Both the position numbers and the translations under genes were made by a program. From the NCBI GenBank assembly GCA_033675265.1, contig JAUJYZ010000460.1:186001-250000 (forward strand): a stretch of DNA of 64,000 bases, read 5' to 3'. Positions within the stretch are counted from its first letter, which is position 1. Every line of letters begins with the position of its first letter. Below the pieces are notes generated by a model. That model did no database searches. It had not been told where the DNA came from and saw only the letters and a list, made by a program, of their open reading frames with translations. Source of the stretch: Actinostola sp. cb2023. Its lineage: Eukaryota; Cnidaria; Anthozoa; Actiniaria; Actinostolidae. Below are positions 9,447 to 20,539 of this stretch, in pieces.

Positions 9447-11240
9447 ATCGTTCGAGTACTTTGTTTACAAGGCACAGTAAAGAGATCAGTCTGTAATTTG
9501 ATGCTGGTTCTTTGTGGTCTTTTTTTGTGTGGACAGGTGTAACGTTTGCTTTTTTCCATTCTTTCGGTAAACAAGCTGTTTTTAGCGAATGGTTAAACAT
9601 TAAGCACAGGCTAGGGGCAATTTCATTAGCACATTCTTTAAAGGGGGACTAGTACGTAAATCGTTCAAAAATTGATTTAGCTGAGACTTGACTGAAATAA
9701 TCTCAAAGACCCATACAATCAGTGGTTAATTTTTTTCTCAAAAATTCCAATGGGAAGTAATACATTTTTATGAATCTTTCGAGGTGTCAGTGACGTCACT
9801 TACTCAACCCAAACTCAGCTCCATACATTTCTTTGTATTTTGTGATCAAAATATCTGAACAGTTTGTTCAGATAACGGCTCTGTACTGAAGAAAACTAGT
9901 CAAACAATCAATCCTAAGCACATATAAGGTAAGAAAACTCTTTCACACAAACGTTTAGCTTCGTAGAAATAAAATAATTCAAGACATTAAACATGAAGAA
10001 ATGTATGGAGCGAAGCCGTGATGAGTTGTTTGGGTTGAGTAAGTGACGTCACTGACACATCTAAAGATTCATAAAAATGTATTACTTCCCATTGGAATTT
10101 TTGAGAAAAAAAATTACCAGTGATTGTATGGGTCTTTGACATTATTTCAGTGAAGTTTCAGCTAAATCAAACTTTGAAAGATTTAAGTACTAGTCCCCCT
10201 TTAAGAAGTCTTGCTGGAATCCCATCGGGACCACAAGCTTTCGTGATGTCAAGATCGTTTAAACAGTCTGCAACTTCATTAACTGACAGAGTTATTTCAG
10301 ATAAAAGCAGAAAAGCATGCGAATAATCTTGAATATTCATAGAGCTTGTGTTTACGTTTTTAGACAACTGTGGCGGGAAAAAAACGAGGAAAAGTACAAG
10401 TTGAATAATTCAGCCTTTTCAGCTGAAGTTTTTGCAGTAACTCCATCGTGAGTGATAACGCTTGGATTTCCTCGTGAATGCAGAATAGCCTTGGTTGTCC
10501 TTGAGCGATGTCTCGATTTTATTCAAGTAGTTTCGATGCTTCGCTCGAATAACATATTTTACGTCTTGGCTAAGAGCTGCTAAGCGTGCAGCTTCATCTT
10601 GCGGGATGCTGTTTTATTTCGTCGATATCTCCTCAGCACTTCATCCTCAGCAACGTGAGTAGGACCATCAACAAACTGATGTAGGAAGTTGCCTCCCACC
10701 AGGTGGCACATCTTATGACCAGCTGCATTTCCTCCAATATTGACGGGGGCAGATGGGTCGATCGTCCAGTCCAAAGCGGGAGTATTGAAATCGCCCACTA
10801 TTATTATACAACTAGACTCCGAGTTGCTCCTCATTGAAGACTTGTGTTGTAGTAACTCATGATCATCAATGTTTGAGTCTGGAGGATGATAGAATGTGTA
10901 TACAATGACTGACTTGCTATTTGTGAAAATTTCAACAACTACCATTTCAGTGTTATCTCTTTCAAGGTCGCTGCGGCGAATGACTTGTAAATCTGATTCA
11001 GCAATAAGAACACCACCTCCCACCCTGCAGGACCTGTCTCGTCGAAAAATCGAGTGACCTGGGAGTGACTCACTGCTTAATACTGAGTCATTTAGCCAAG
11101 TTTCGCAGATACAAACCAAATCATAGATACCAGTGTATACCAGATCCTGTAGTAGAGAGATCTTGCAGATCTTCACCGAGGGGTCAACATTAGATGGAAC
11201 GAAGGCCTTGAGACTTCTAGCATTCAGATAAGGATTTGAC
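9446..11240 (-). pseudogene. CR1/L2-like LINE ORF: endonuclease and 5' part of RT, with deletions
   Basis: Minus-strand frames encode an APE-type endonuclease (11220-10580: LNARSLK, ICETWLND, GGGVLIAES, VVVEIFT, FYHPPDS, GDFNTPALDW, FVDGPTH) and then the RT N-terminal half (10367-9446: DLDITKACGPDGIPARLLK, CLMFNHSLKTACLPKEWKKA, SNYRLISLLCLVNKVLER). The final SDH motif of the endonuclease is missing, several frameshifts occur between 10360 and 10610, and the YxDD-containing palm is gone because the copy ends at the MULE relic. A MITE at 9642-10200 interrupts the RT. The element is dead, but its target-proximal and 5' parts are well preserved. Confidence 0.85.
9642..10200. mobile_element. 559-bp palindromic MITE with TTAA target duplication
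   Basis: Terminal inverted repeats start AGGGGGACTAGTAC and end GTACTAGTCCCCCT. The arms run deep into the element (about 200 bp, for example TTACTTCCCATTGGAATTTT on the right). TTAA flanks both sides (9638-9641 and 10201-10204), as in piggyBac-type insertions. Removing the element plus one TTAA rejoins the LINE frame exactly (RLLK followed by ECANEIAPSL), which confirms both borders. A second family member is at 56581-57117. Confidence 0.85.
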
Positions 11241-11264
11241 AGGGCCTGGGTTGGGGTTAATATC
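11241..11264 (-). other. 2A-like motif in the LINE N-terminal ORF
   Basis: The minus-strand codons read D-I-N-P-N-P-G-P. The last four residues and the first two fit the ribosome-skipping 2A consensus D(V/I)ExNPGP, with N in place of E. Variants of this motif close to the N-terminus of invertebrate non-LTR retrotransposon ORFs are known. It lies 93 codons after the LINE start, behind a signal-peptide-like N-terminus. A one-base frame difference separates it from the downstream endonuclease frame in this copy. Confidence 0.65.
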
Positions 11265-11422
11265 CATGAAGACAGTTAATTCCATGTCCTTGTAACAAAC
11301 ATAGCCATGTTTGGACCAGCAAGATTGAGCCAGCGAAGCCACAGCCTGAGAAGTTATTTTGTGAATAAACGTGTGTACATCATGTCGAAAAGTTTCATCA
11401 GACGTAACAGCGTTCAGCTTAA

Positions 11423-11868
11423 GGTGACTCCATTATAATTCTAGGCGCACTTGTCTATGACAAACTTTGAGTCAAGTTTTAGCACAATCGTTGGAGCTAA
11501 AGCAATTGTTGGAGCTAATTTCAAAGCTTAATTTTGGTTGTCTTCATGTGGCAGTGCTTTAGCTCCAACGATTTTGCTAAAACTTGGTCAGGTTATGAAT
11601 TATGTCAATCTAAAGTGAATCCAAAACTTTCATCCAAAAAATACGGACAGATTTTTCGCAATATCCAATTTTATCCAAAACATTGACTTTACTAAGTTAT
11701 AATATTATTTAAAGATAAGTTCTGCAGTGCAATCGAATTATATTGTATTATAGGTGAATGATAGCTTTAATAGTTGCCAAAGTTTTATGCCAATTGCATA
11801 CAATCAGAGGAAGTTATGACCCAAAGTTTGTCATAGACGAGTGTGCCAAGAATTATAACGGAGTCATC
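11423..11868. mobile_element. 446-bp MITE with TTAA target duplication
   Basis: TIRs GGTGACTCCATTATAATTCT (left) and AGAATTATAACGGAGTCATC (right) differ by few bases. TTAA lies at 11419-11422 and 11869-11872. Inner inverted segments (GACAAACTTTG and CAAAGTTTGTC; AAGCAATTG) extend the fold-back. The insertion site is the CTTAAG present in all array monomers, giving a clear empty-site comparison. Its ends differ from those of the 559-bp element nearby, so it is a separate family. Confidence 0.85.
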
Positions 11869-11978
11869 TTAAGCTTCCCAATAACAAGGTTCAAATAACT
11901 TACATAGGCTAGTCGTGCTACAAGCAGGTAAAAAAGTAAGAAACATTGGAGACCACGAGTGGTCGCCATCTTGGGTAA

Positions 11979-12086
11979 TTATTCGAGAAACTTCGATGCA
12001 AATTCTTCAAGTTGTCTGCTAGCATTAAGTAGATCATTGGTAATGGATTCGGTCTTAGATGGAGCAACAGAAAAAAGACTATCCAT
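11979..12086 (-). CDS. 35-residue upstream ORF in the LINE 5' region
   Basis: A minus-strand ATG at 12086 opens MDSLFSVAPSK, then TESITNDLLN, then a charged amphipathic tail ending FALKFLE before TAA at 11981-11979. The stop lies 9 nt before the main LINE ATG. The ORF recurs in the array monomers with only rare substitutions (for example Asn to Ile in some units). Its position suggests a uORF or a tiny ORF1 with termination-reinitiation into the next ORF. No homology is recognised. Confidence 0.45.
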   Translation of the reverse strand: MDSLFSVAPSKTESITNDLLNASRQLEEFASKFLE

Positions 12087-13359
12087 CATGGCTATTGACG
12101 TATAGGGAAAACAATAAGAAAGATAGCAGGCCAGCTACGGTACCGAATTATTATTATACTTATATCTTTATTGAGTGTGTGCCACAGCCACAGCCCGAAA
12201 AGTTATTTTGTGAATAAATGGGCGTACATCATGTGGTAAAGTTTCGTCAGAAGTAACAACGTTCAGCTTAAGCTTCCCAATAATAAAGTTCAAATAACTT
12301 TCATAGGCTAGTCGTGCTACAAGCAGGTAAAAAAGTAAGAAACATGGGAGACCACGAGTGGTCGCCATCTTGGTTAATTATTCGAGAAACTTCAATGCAA
12401 ATTCTTCAAATCGTCTGCTAGCATTAAGTATATCATTGGTAATGGACTCAGTCTTAGATGGAGCAACAGAAAAAAGACTATCCATCATGGCTATTGACAT
12501 ATATGGAAAACAATAAGAAAGATAGCAGGCCAGCTACGGTACCGAATTATTATTATACTTATATCTTTATTGAGTGTGTGCCACAGCCACAGCCCGAAAA
12601 GTTATTTTGTAAATAAACGGGAGGACATCATGTCGTAAAGTTTCGTCAGAAGTAACAGCGTTAAGCTTAAACTTCCCAATAATGAGGTTCAAATAACTTT
12701 CATAGGCTAGTCATGCTACAAGCAGGTAAAAAAGTAAGAAACATGGGAGACCACGAGTGGTCGCCATCTTGGTTAATTATTCGAGAAACTTCAATGCAAA
12801 TTCTTCAAATCGTCTGCTAGCATTAAGTAGATCAATGGTAATGGACTCGGTCTTAGATGGAGCAACAGAAAAAAGACTATCCATCACGGGTATTAACGTA
12901 TATGGAAAACAATAAGAAAGATAGCAGGCCAGCTACGGTACCGAACTGTAAAAAATCGCGATTGGTCTTCCCGGTCTACGCTGACTCATTCCCGGTCTAC
13001 CTATGTAGAGTATTAGTAGTATTGGTGCGCATGTGTGAAGCGGTAGAAGTAAGATGATACTGCTATTTTTGTGTTTTCCTTGCTGTTTTTTTTTTTACTG
13101 AAATCATCCAAAAATGTATTATTTATATTATTATTATACTTATATCTTCATTGAGTGTGTGCCACAGCCACAGCCCGAAAAGTTATTTTGTGAATAAACG
13201 GGAGGACATCATGTCGTAAAGTTTCGTCAGAAGTAACAGCGTTCAGCTTAAGCTTCCCAATAATGAGGTTCAAATAACTTTCATAGGCTAGTCATGCTAC
13301 AAGCAGGTAAAAAAGTAAGAAACATGGGAGACCACGAGTGGTCGCCATCTTGGTTAATT

Positions 13360-16300
13360 ATTCGAGAAACTTCAATGCAAATTCTTCAAATCGTCTGCTA
13401 GCATTAAGTAGATCATTGGTAATGGACTCGGTCTTAGATGGAGCAACAGAAAAAAGACTATCCATCACGGGTATTAACGTAAATGGAAAACAATAAGAAA
13501 GATAGCAGGCCAGCTACGGTACCGAACTGTAAAAAATCGCGATTGGTCTTCCAGGTCTACCCTGACCCATTCCCGGTCTACCTATGTAGAGTATTACTAG
13601 TATTGGTGCACATGTGTGAAGCGGTAGAAGTAAGATGATACTGCTATTTTTGTGTTTTCCTTGCTGTTTTTTTTTTACTGAAATCATCCAAAAATGTATT
13701 ATTTATATGATTATTATACTTATATCTTCATTGAGTGTGTGCCACAGCCACAGCCAGAGAAGTTATTTATTTTGTGAATAAACGGGAGGACATCATGTCG
13801 TAAAGTTTCGTCAGAAGTAACAGCGTTCAGCTTAAGCTTCCCAATAATGAGGTTCAAATAACTTTCATAGGCTAGTCGTGCTACAAGCAGGTAAAAAAGT
13901 AAGAAACATGGGAGACCACGAGTGGTCGCCATCTTGGTTAATTATTCGAGAAACTTCAATGCAAATTCTTCAAATCGTCTGCTAGCATTAAGTAGATCAT
14001 TGGTAATGGACTCGGTCTTAGATGGAGCAACAGAAAAAAGACTATCCATCACGGGTATTAACGTAAATGGAAAACAATAAGAAAGATAGCAGGCCAGCTA
14101 CGGTACCGAACTGTAAAAAATCGCGATTGGTCTTCCAGGTCTACCCTGAGCCATTCCCGGTCTACCTATGTAGAGTATTTTACTAGTATTGGTGCACATG
14201 TGTGAAGCGGTAGAAGTAAGATGATACTGCTATTTTTGTGTTTTCCTTGCTGTTTTTTTTTTACTGAAATCATCCAAAAATGTATTATTTATATGATTAT
14301 TATACTTATATCTTCATTGAGTGTGTGCCACAGCCACAGCCGGAGAAGTTATTTTGTGAATAAACGGGCGTACATCATGTGGTAAAGTTTCGTCATAAGT
14401 AACAGCATTCAGCTTAAGCTTCCCAATAATGAGGTTCAAATAACTTTCATAGGCTAGTCATGCTACAAGCAGGTAAAAAAGTAAGAAACATGGGAGACCA
14501 CGAGTGGTCGCCATCTTCGTTAATTATTCGAGAAACTTCCATGCAAATTCTTCAAATCGTCTGCTAGCATTAAGTAGATCATTGGTAATGGACTCGGTCT
14601 TAGATGGAGCAACAGAAAAAAGACTATCCATCACGGGTATTAACGTAAATGGAAAACAATAAGAAAGATAGCAGGCCAGCTACGGTACCGAATTGTAAAA
14701 AATCGCGATTAGTCTTTCAGGTCTACCCTGACCCATTCCCGGTCTACCTATGTAGAGTATTACTAGTATTGGTGCACATGTGTGAAGCGGTAGAAGTAAG
14801 ATGATACTGCTATTTTTGTGTTTTCCTTGCTGTTTTTTTATTACTGAAATCATCCAAAAATGTATTATTTATATTATTATTATACTTATATCTTCATTGA
14901 GTGTGTGCCACAGCCACAGCCCGAAAAGTTATTTTGTAAATAAACGGGAGGACATCATGTCGTAAAGTTTCGTCAGAAGTAACAGCGTTAAGCTTAAACT
15001 TCCCAATAATGAGGTTCAAATAACTTTCATAGGCTAGTCATGCTACAAGCAGGTAAAAAAGTAAGAAACATGGGAGACCACGAGTGGTCGCCATCTTGGT
15101 TAATTATTCGAGAAACTTCAATGCAAATTCTTCAAATCGTCTGCTAGCATTAAGTAGATCAATGGTAATGGACTCGGTCTTAGATGGAGCAACAGAAAAA
15201 AGACTATCCATCACGGGTATTAACGTATATGGAAAACAATAAGAAAGATAGCAGGCCAGCTACGGTACCGAACTGTAAAAAATCGCGATTGGTCTTCCCG
15301 GTCTACGCTGACTCATTCCCGGTCTACCTATGTAGAGTATTAGTAGTATTGGTGCGCATGTGTGAAGCGGTAGAAGTAAGATGATACTGCTATTTTTGTG
15401 TTTTCCTTGCTGTTTTTTTTTTACTGAAAATCATCCAAAAATGTATTATTTATATGATTATTATACTTATATCTTCATTGAGTGTGTGCCACAGCCACAG
15501 CCGGAGAAGTTATTTTGTGAATAAACGGGCGTACATCGTGTGGTAAAGTTTCGTCATAAGTAACAGCATTCAGCTTAAGCTTCACAATAATGAGGTTCAA
15601 ATAACTTTCATAGGCTAGACATGCTACAAGCAGGTAAAAAAGTAAGAAACATGGGAGACCACGAGTGGTCGCCATCTTGGTTAATTATTCGAGAAACTTC
15701 AATGCAAATTCTTCAAATCGTCTGCTAGCATTAAGTAGATCATTGGTAATGGACTCGGTCTTAGATGGAGCAACAGAAAAAAGACTATCCATCACGGGTA
15801 TTAACGTAAATGGAAAACAATAAGAAAGATAGCAGGCCAGCTACGGTACCGAACTGTAAAAAATCGCGATTGGTCTTCCAGGTCTACCCTGAGCCATTCC
15901 CGGTCTACCTATGTAGAGTATTACTAGTATTGGTGCACATGTGTGAAGCGGTAGAAGTAAGATGATACTGCTATTTTTGTGTTTTCCTTGCTGTTTTTTT
16001 TTTACTGAAATCATCCAAAAATGTATTATTTATATGATTATTATACTTATATCTTCATTGAGTGTGTGCCACAGCCACAGCCAGAGAAGTTATTTATTTT
16101 GTGAATAAACGGGCGTACATCATGTCGTAAAGTTTCGTCAGAAGTAACAGCGTTCAGCTTAAGCTTCCCAATAATGAGGTTCAAATAACTTTCATAGGCT
16201 AGTCGTGCTACAAGCAGGTAAAAAAGTAAGAAACATGGGAGACCACGAGTGGACGCCATCTTGGTTAATTATTCGAGAAACTTCAATGCAAATTCTTCAA

Positions 16301-18010
16301 ATCGTCTGCTAGCATTAAGTAGATCATTGGTAATGGACTCGGTCTTAGATGGAGCAACAGAAAAAAGACTATCCATCACGGGTATTAACGTAAATGGAAA
16401 ACAATAAGAAAGATAGCAGGCCAGCTACGGTACCGAACTGTAAAAAATCGCGATTGGTCTTCCAGGTCTACCCTGAGCCATTCCCGGTCTACCTATGTAG
16501 AGTATTTTACTAGTATTGGTGCACATGTGTGAAGCGGTAGAAGTAAGATGATACTGCTATTTTTGTGTTTTCCTTGCTGTTTTTTTTTTACTGAAATCAT
16601 CCAAAAATGTATTATTTATATGATTATTATACTTATATCTTCATTGAGTGTGTGCCACAGCCACAGCCGGAGAAGTTATTTTGTGAATAAACGGGCGTAC
16701 ATCATGTGGTAAAGTTTCGTCATAAGTAACAGCATTCAGCTTAAGCTTCCCAATAATGAGGTTCAAATAACTTTCATAGGCTAGTCATGCTACAAGCAGG
16801 TAAAAAAGTAAGAAACATGGGAGACCACGAGTGGTCGCCATCTTCGTTAATTATTCGAGAAACTTCCATGCAAATTCTTCAAATCGTCTGCTAGCATTAA
16901 GTAGATCATTGGTAATGGACTCGGTCTTAGATGGAGCAACAGAAAAAAGACTATCCATCACGGGTATTAACGTAAATGGAAAACAATAAGAAAGATAGCA
17001 GGCCAGCTACGGTACCGAATTGTAAAAAATCGCGATTGGTCTTCCAGGTCTACCCTGACCCATTCCCGGTCTACCTATGTAGAGTATTACTAGTATTGGT
17101 GCACATGTGTGAAGCGGTAGAAGTAAGATGATACTGCTATTTTTGTGTTTTCCTTGCTGTTTTTTTATTACTGAAATCATCCAAAAATGTATTATTTATA
17201 TTATTATTATACTTATATCTTCATTGAGTGTGTGCCACAGCCACAGCCCGAAAAGTTATTTTGTAAATAAACGGGAGGACATCATGTCGTAAAGTTTCGT
17301 CAGAAGTAACAGCGTTAAGCTTAAACTTCCCAATAATGAGGTTCAAATAACTTTCATAGGCTAGTCATGCTACAAGCAGGTAAAAAAGTAAGAAACATGG
17401 GAGACCACGAGTGGTCGCCATCTTGGTTAATTATTCGAGAAACTTCAATGCAAATTCTTCAAATCGTCTGCTAGCATTAAGTAGATCAATGGTAATGGAC
17501 TCGGTCTTAGATGGAGCAACAGAAAAAAGACTATCCATCACGGGTATTAACGTATATGGAAAACAATAAGAAAGATAGCAGGCCAGCTACGGTACCGAAC
17601 TGTAAAAAATCGCGATTGGTCTTCCCGGTCTACGCTGACTCATTCCCGGTCTACCTATGTAGAGTATTAGTAGTATTGGTGCGCATGTGTGAAGCGGTAG
17701 AAGTAAGATGATACTGCTATTTTTGTGTTTTCCTTGCTGTTTTTTTTTTACTGAAATCATCCAAAAATGTATTATTTATATGATTATTATACTTATATCT
17801 TCATTGAGTGTGTGCCACAGCCACAGCCGGAGAAGTTATTTTGTGAATAAACGGGCGTACATCGTGTGGTAAAGTTTCGTCATAAGTAACAGCATTCAGC
17901 TTAAGCTTCACAATAATGAGGTTCAAATAACTTTCATAGGCTAGACATGCTACAAGCAGGTAAAAAAGTAAGAAACATGGGAGACCACGAGTGGTCGCCA
18001 TCTTGGTTAA
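13360..18010 (-). repeat. Higher-order repeat: four-monomer block of about 2327 bp, present twice
   Basis: Diagnostic variants recur at 2327 bp: the TTATTTATTTTG insertion (13762 and 16089), the CCATCTTCG variant (14511 and 16838), the GCGTTAAGCTTAAACTTCC variant (12658, 14987 and 17314), and the ACATCGTGTGG plus AGACATGC variants (15533/15615 and 17860/17942). Adjacent monomers are less alike than monomers four apart. This shows recent duplication of a four-unit block by unequal exchange. Confidence 0.8.
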
Positions 18011-20100
18011 TTATTCGAGAAACTTCAATGCAAATTCTTCAAATTGTCTGCTAGCATTAAGTAGATCATTGGTAATGGACTCGGTCTTAGATGGAGCAAC
18101 AGAAAAAAGACTATCCATCACGGGTATTAACGTAAATGGAAAACAATAAGAAAGATAGCAGGCCAGCTACGGTACCGAACTGTAAAAAATCGCGATTGGT
18201 CTTCCAGGTCTACCCTGACCCATTCCCGGTCTACCTATGTAGAGTATTACTAGTATTGGTGCACATGTGTGAAGCGGTAGAAGTAAGATGATACTGCTAT
18301 TTTTGTGTTTTCCTTGCTGTTTTTTTTTTACTGAAATCATCCAAAAATGTATTATTTATATTATTATTATACTTATATCTTCATTGAGTGTGTGCCACAG
18401 CCACAGCCCGAAAAGTTATTTTGTGAATAAACGGGAGGACATCATGTCGTAAAGTTTCGTCAGAAGTAACAGCGTTCAGCTTAAGCTTCCCAATAATGAG
18501 GTTCAAATAACTTTCAAAGGCTAGTCATGCTACAAGCAGGTAAAAAAGTAAGAAACATGGGAGACCACGAGTGGTCGCCATCTTGGTTAATTATTCGAGA
18601 AACTTCAATGCAAATTCTTCAAATCGTCTGCTAGCATTAAGTAGATCATTGGTAATGGACTCGGTCTTAGATGGAGCAACAGAAAAAAGACTATCCATCA
18701 CGGGTATTAACGTAAATGGAAAACAATAAGAAAGATAGCAGGCCAGCTACGGTACCGAACTGTAAAAAATCGCGATTGGTCTTCCAGGTCTACCCTGACC
18801 CATTCCCGGTCTACCTATGTAGAGTATTACTAGTATTGGTGCACATGTGTGAAGCGGTAGAAGTAAGATGATACTGCTATTTTTGTGTTTTCCTTGCTGT
18901 TTTTTTTTTACTGAAATCATCCAAAAATGTATTATTTATATGATTATTATACTTATATCTTCATTGAGTGTGTGCCACAGCCCGAAAAGTTATTTTGTGA
19001 ATAAACGGGAGGACATCATGTGGTAAAGTTTCGTCATAAGTAACAGCATTCAGCTTAAGCTTCACAATAATGAGGTTCAAATAACTTTCATAGGCTAGTC
19101 ATGCTACAAGCAGGTAAAAAAGTAAGAAACATGGGAGACCACGAGTGGTCGCCATCTTGGTTAATTATTCGAGAAACTTCAATGCAAATTCTTCAAATCG
19201 TCTGCTAGCATTAAGTAGATCATTGGTAATGGACTCGGTCTTAGATGGAGCAACAGAAAAAAGACTATCCATCACGGGTATTAACGTATATGGAAAACAA
19301 TAAGAAAGATAGCAGGCCAGCTACGGTACCGAACTGTAAAAAATCGCGATTGGTCTTCCAGGTCTACCCTGAGCCATTCCCGGTCTACCTATGTAGAGTA
19401 TTACTAGTATTGGTGCACATGTGTGAAGCGGTAGAAGTAAGATGATACTGCTATTTTTGTGTTTTCCTTGCTGTTTTTTTTTTACTGAAATCATCCAAAA
19501 ATGTATTATTTATATGATTATTATACTTATATCTTCATTGAGTGTGTGCCACAGCCACAGCCAGAGAAGTTATTTTGTGAATAAACGGGAGGACATCATG
19601 TCGTAAAGTTTCGTCAGAAGTAACAGCGTTCAGCTTAAGCTTCACAATAATGAGGTTCAAATAACTTTCATAGGCTAGTCATGCTACAAGCAGGTAAAAA
19701 AGTAAGAAACATGGGAGACCACGAGTGGTCGCCATCTTCGTTAATTATTCGAGAAACTTCAATGCAAATTCTTCAAATCGTCTGCTAGCATTAAGTAGAT
19801 CATTGGTAATGGACTCGGTCTTAGATAGAGCAACAGAAAAAAGACTATCCATCACGGGTATTAACGTAAATGGAAAACAATAAGAAAGATAGCAGGCCAG
19901 CTACGGTACCGAACTGTAAAAAATCGCGATTGGTCTTCCAGGTCTACCCTGAGCCATTCCCGGTCTACCTATGTAGAGTATTACTAGTATTGGTGCACAT
20001 GTGTGAAGCGGTAGAAGTAAGATGATACTGCTATTTTTGTGTTTTCCTTGCTGTTTTTTTTTTACTGAAATCATCCAAAAATGTATTATTTATGCCCCAA

Positions 20101-20204
20101 TCTCCCTTTCAATGATAAACATTTTTTTGTCAAACTGAAATATGTGCTGTGCTCTGTTTGCAAAGGCAATACAATGACTCAGTATGGGATAAAAATGGCT
20201 ATGT
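20101..20204. repeat. Terminal direct repeat T, left copy (with adjoining A repeat)
   Basis: Begins TCTCCCTTTCAATG and ends GGCTATGT. It matches 26015-26117 with one extra T in the T-run. It is followed at 20207-20291 by the A repeat starting AATTAACACATAGCC. At the T/A junction GGCTATGTG pairs with CACATAGCC to form a hairpin. Confidence 0.85.
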
Positions 20205-20539
20205 GAAATTAACACATAGCCGGTTTAATATATATCTGATATAATCAATTACCAAAACATGATAACTGCAATTGATATACATATTGCCAGCAAAGGTGAG
20301 GGCCATAAACCGCCACAGCCACAGCAAAGCAGGGGCCGCCCCACCCAAGCACAGATTTCTATTTGACAAAAATTAACAACTAAGCACAGAAGTAAATTAT
20401 TATCATGAAAAATTATAGAAGCTACTGCACCTGCAAGTAGCAACATACATTGTATAAACTGAAAGTTTTGAAAAGTAAGAAAAACTCGAGGTTATGCAGC
20501 ACCTGCAAGACATAACACTAAAGCCCCTTACATGTACAT

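Larger units (their letters stand above)
11241..11969 (-). pseudogene. LINE N-terminal coding region with signal-like sequence, interrupted
   Basis: ATG at 11969 in the context CCAAGATGG. The first codons encode MATTRGLQCF and then a hydrophobic run LLFYLLVARLAY, like a signal peptide. After YLNLVIGKLK the frame is broken by the MITE at 11423-11868. It resumes as LNAVTSDETF..FIHKITSQAVASLAQSCWSKHG and ends at the 2A-like DINPNPGP. Removing the MITE and one TTAA restores the frame. The same N-terminus, truncated after FIHKIT, is present in every monomer of the tandem array to the right, so the array is built from this LINE's 5' end. Confidence 0.75.
11873..20095 (-). repeat. Tandem array of about 15 LINE 5'-end monomers
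   Basis: Head-to-tail units, measured at the base before the LINE start codon (11969, 12368, 12767, 13348, 13932, 14514, 15094, 15675, 16259, 16841, 17421, 18001, 18581, 19155, 19735). Spacing is 399, 399, then 574-584 bp. The two short units lack a roughly 182-bp segment that holds the CTGTAAAAAATCGCGATTGG stretch. Read on the minus strand, each unit has an untranslated part, the 35-codon ORF, CCAAGATGGCG, the LINE N-terminal codons up to FIHKIT, then a jump to the next unit. This parallels promoter monomers of mouse L1. Short plus-strand ORFs in the units (for example 12857-13057) are antisense shadows. Confidence 0.85.

Noticed and set aside
12857..19445. Repeated 66-codon plus-strand ORF starting MEQQKKDYPS
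   Set aside because: It is antisense to the short ORF and leader of the LINE monomers. It recurs only because the monomer does.
20290..20345. Relation between CCACAGCCACAGC in the DIRS 3' region and the LINE monomers
   Set aside because: The shared stretch is short and simple; there is no extended similarity.
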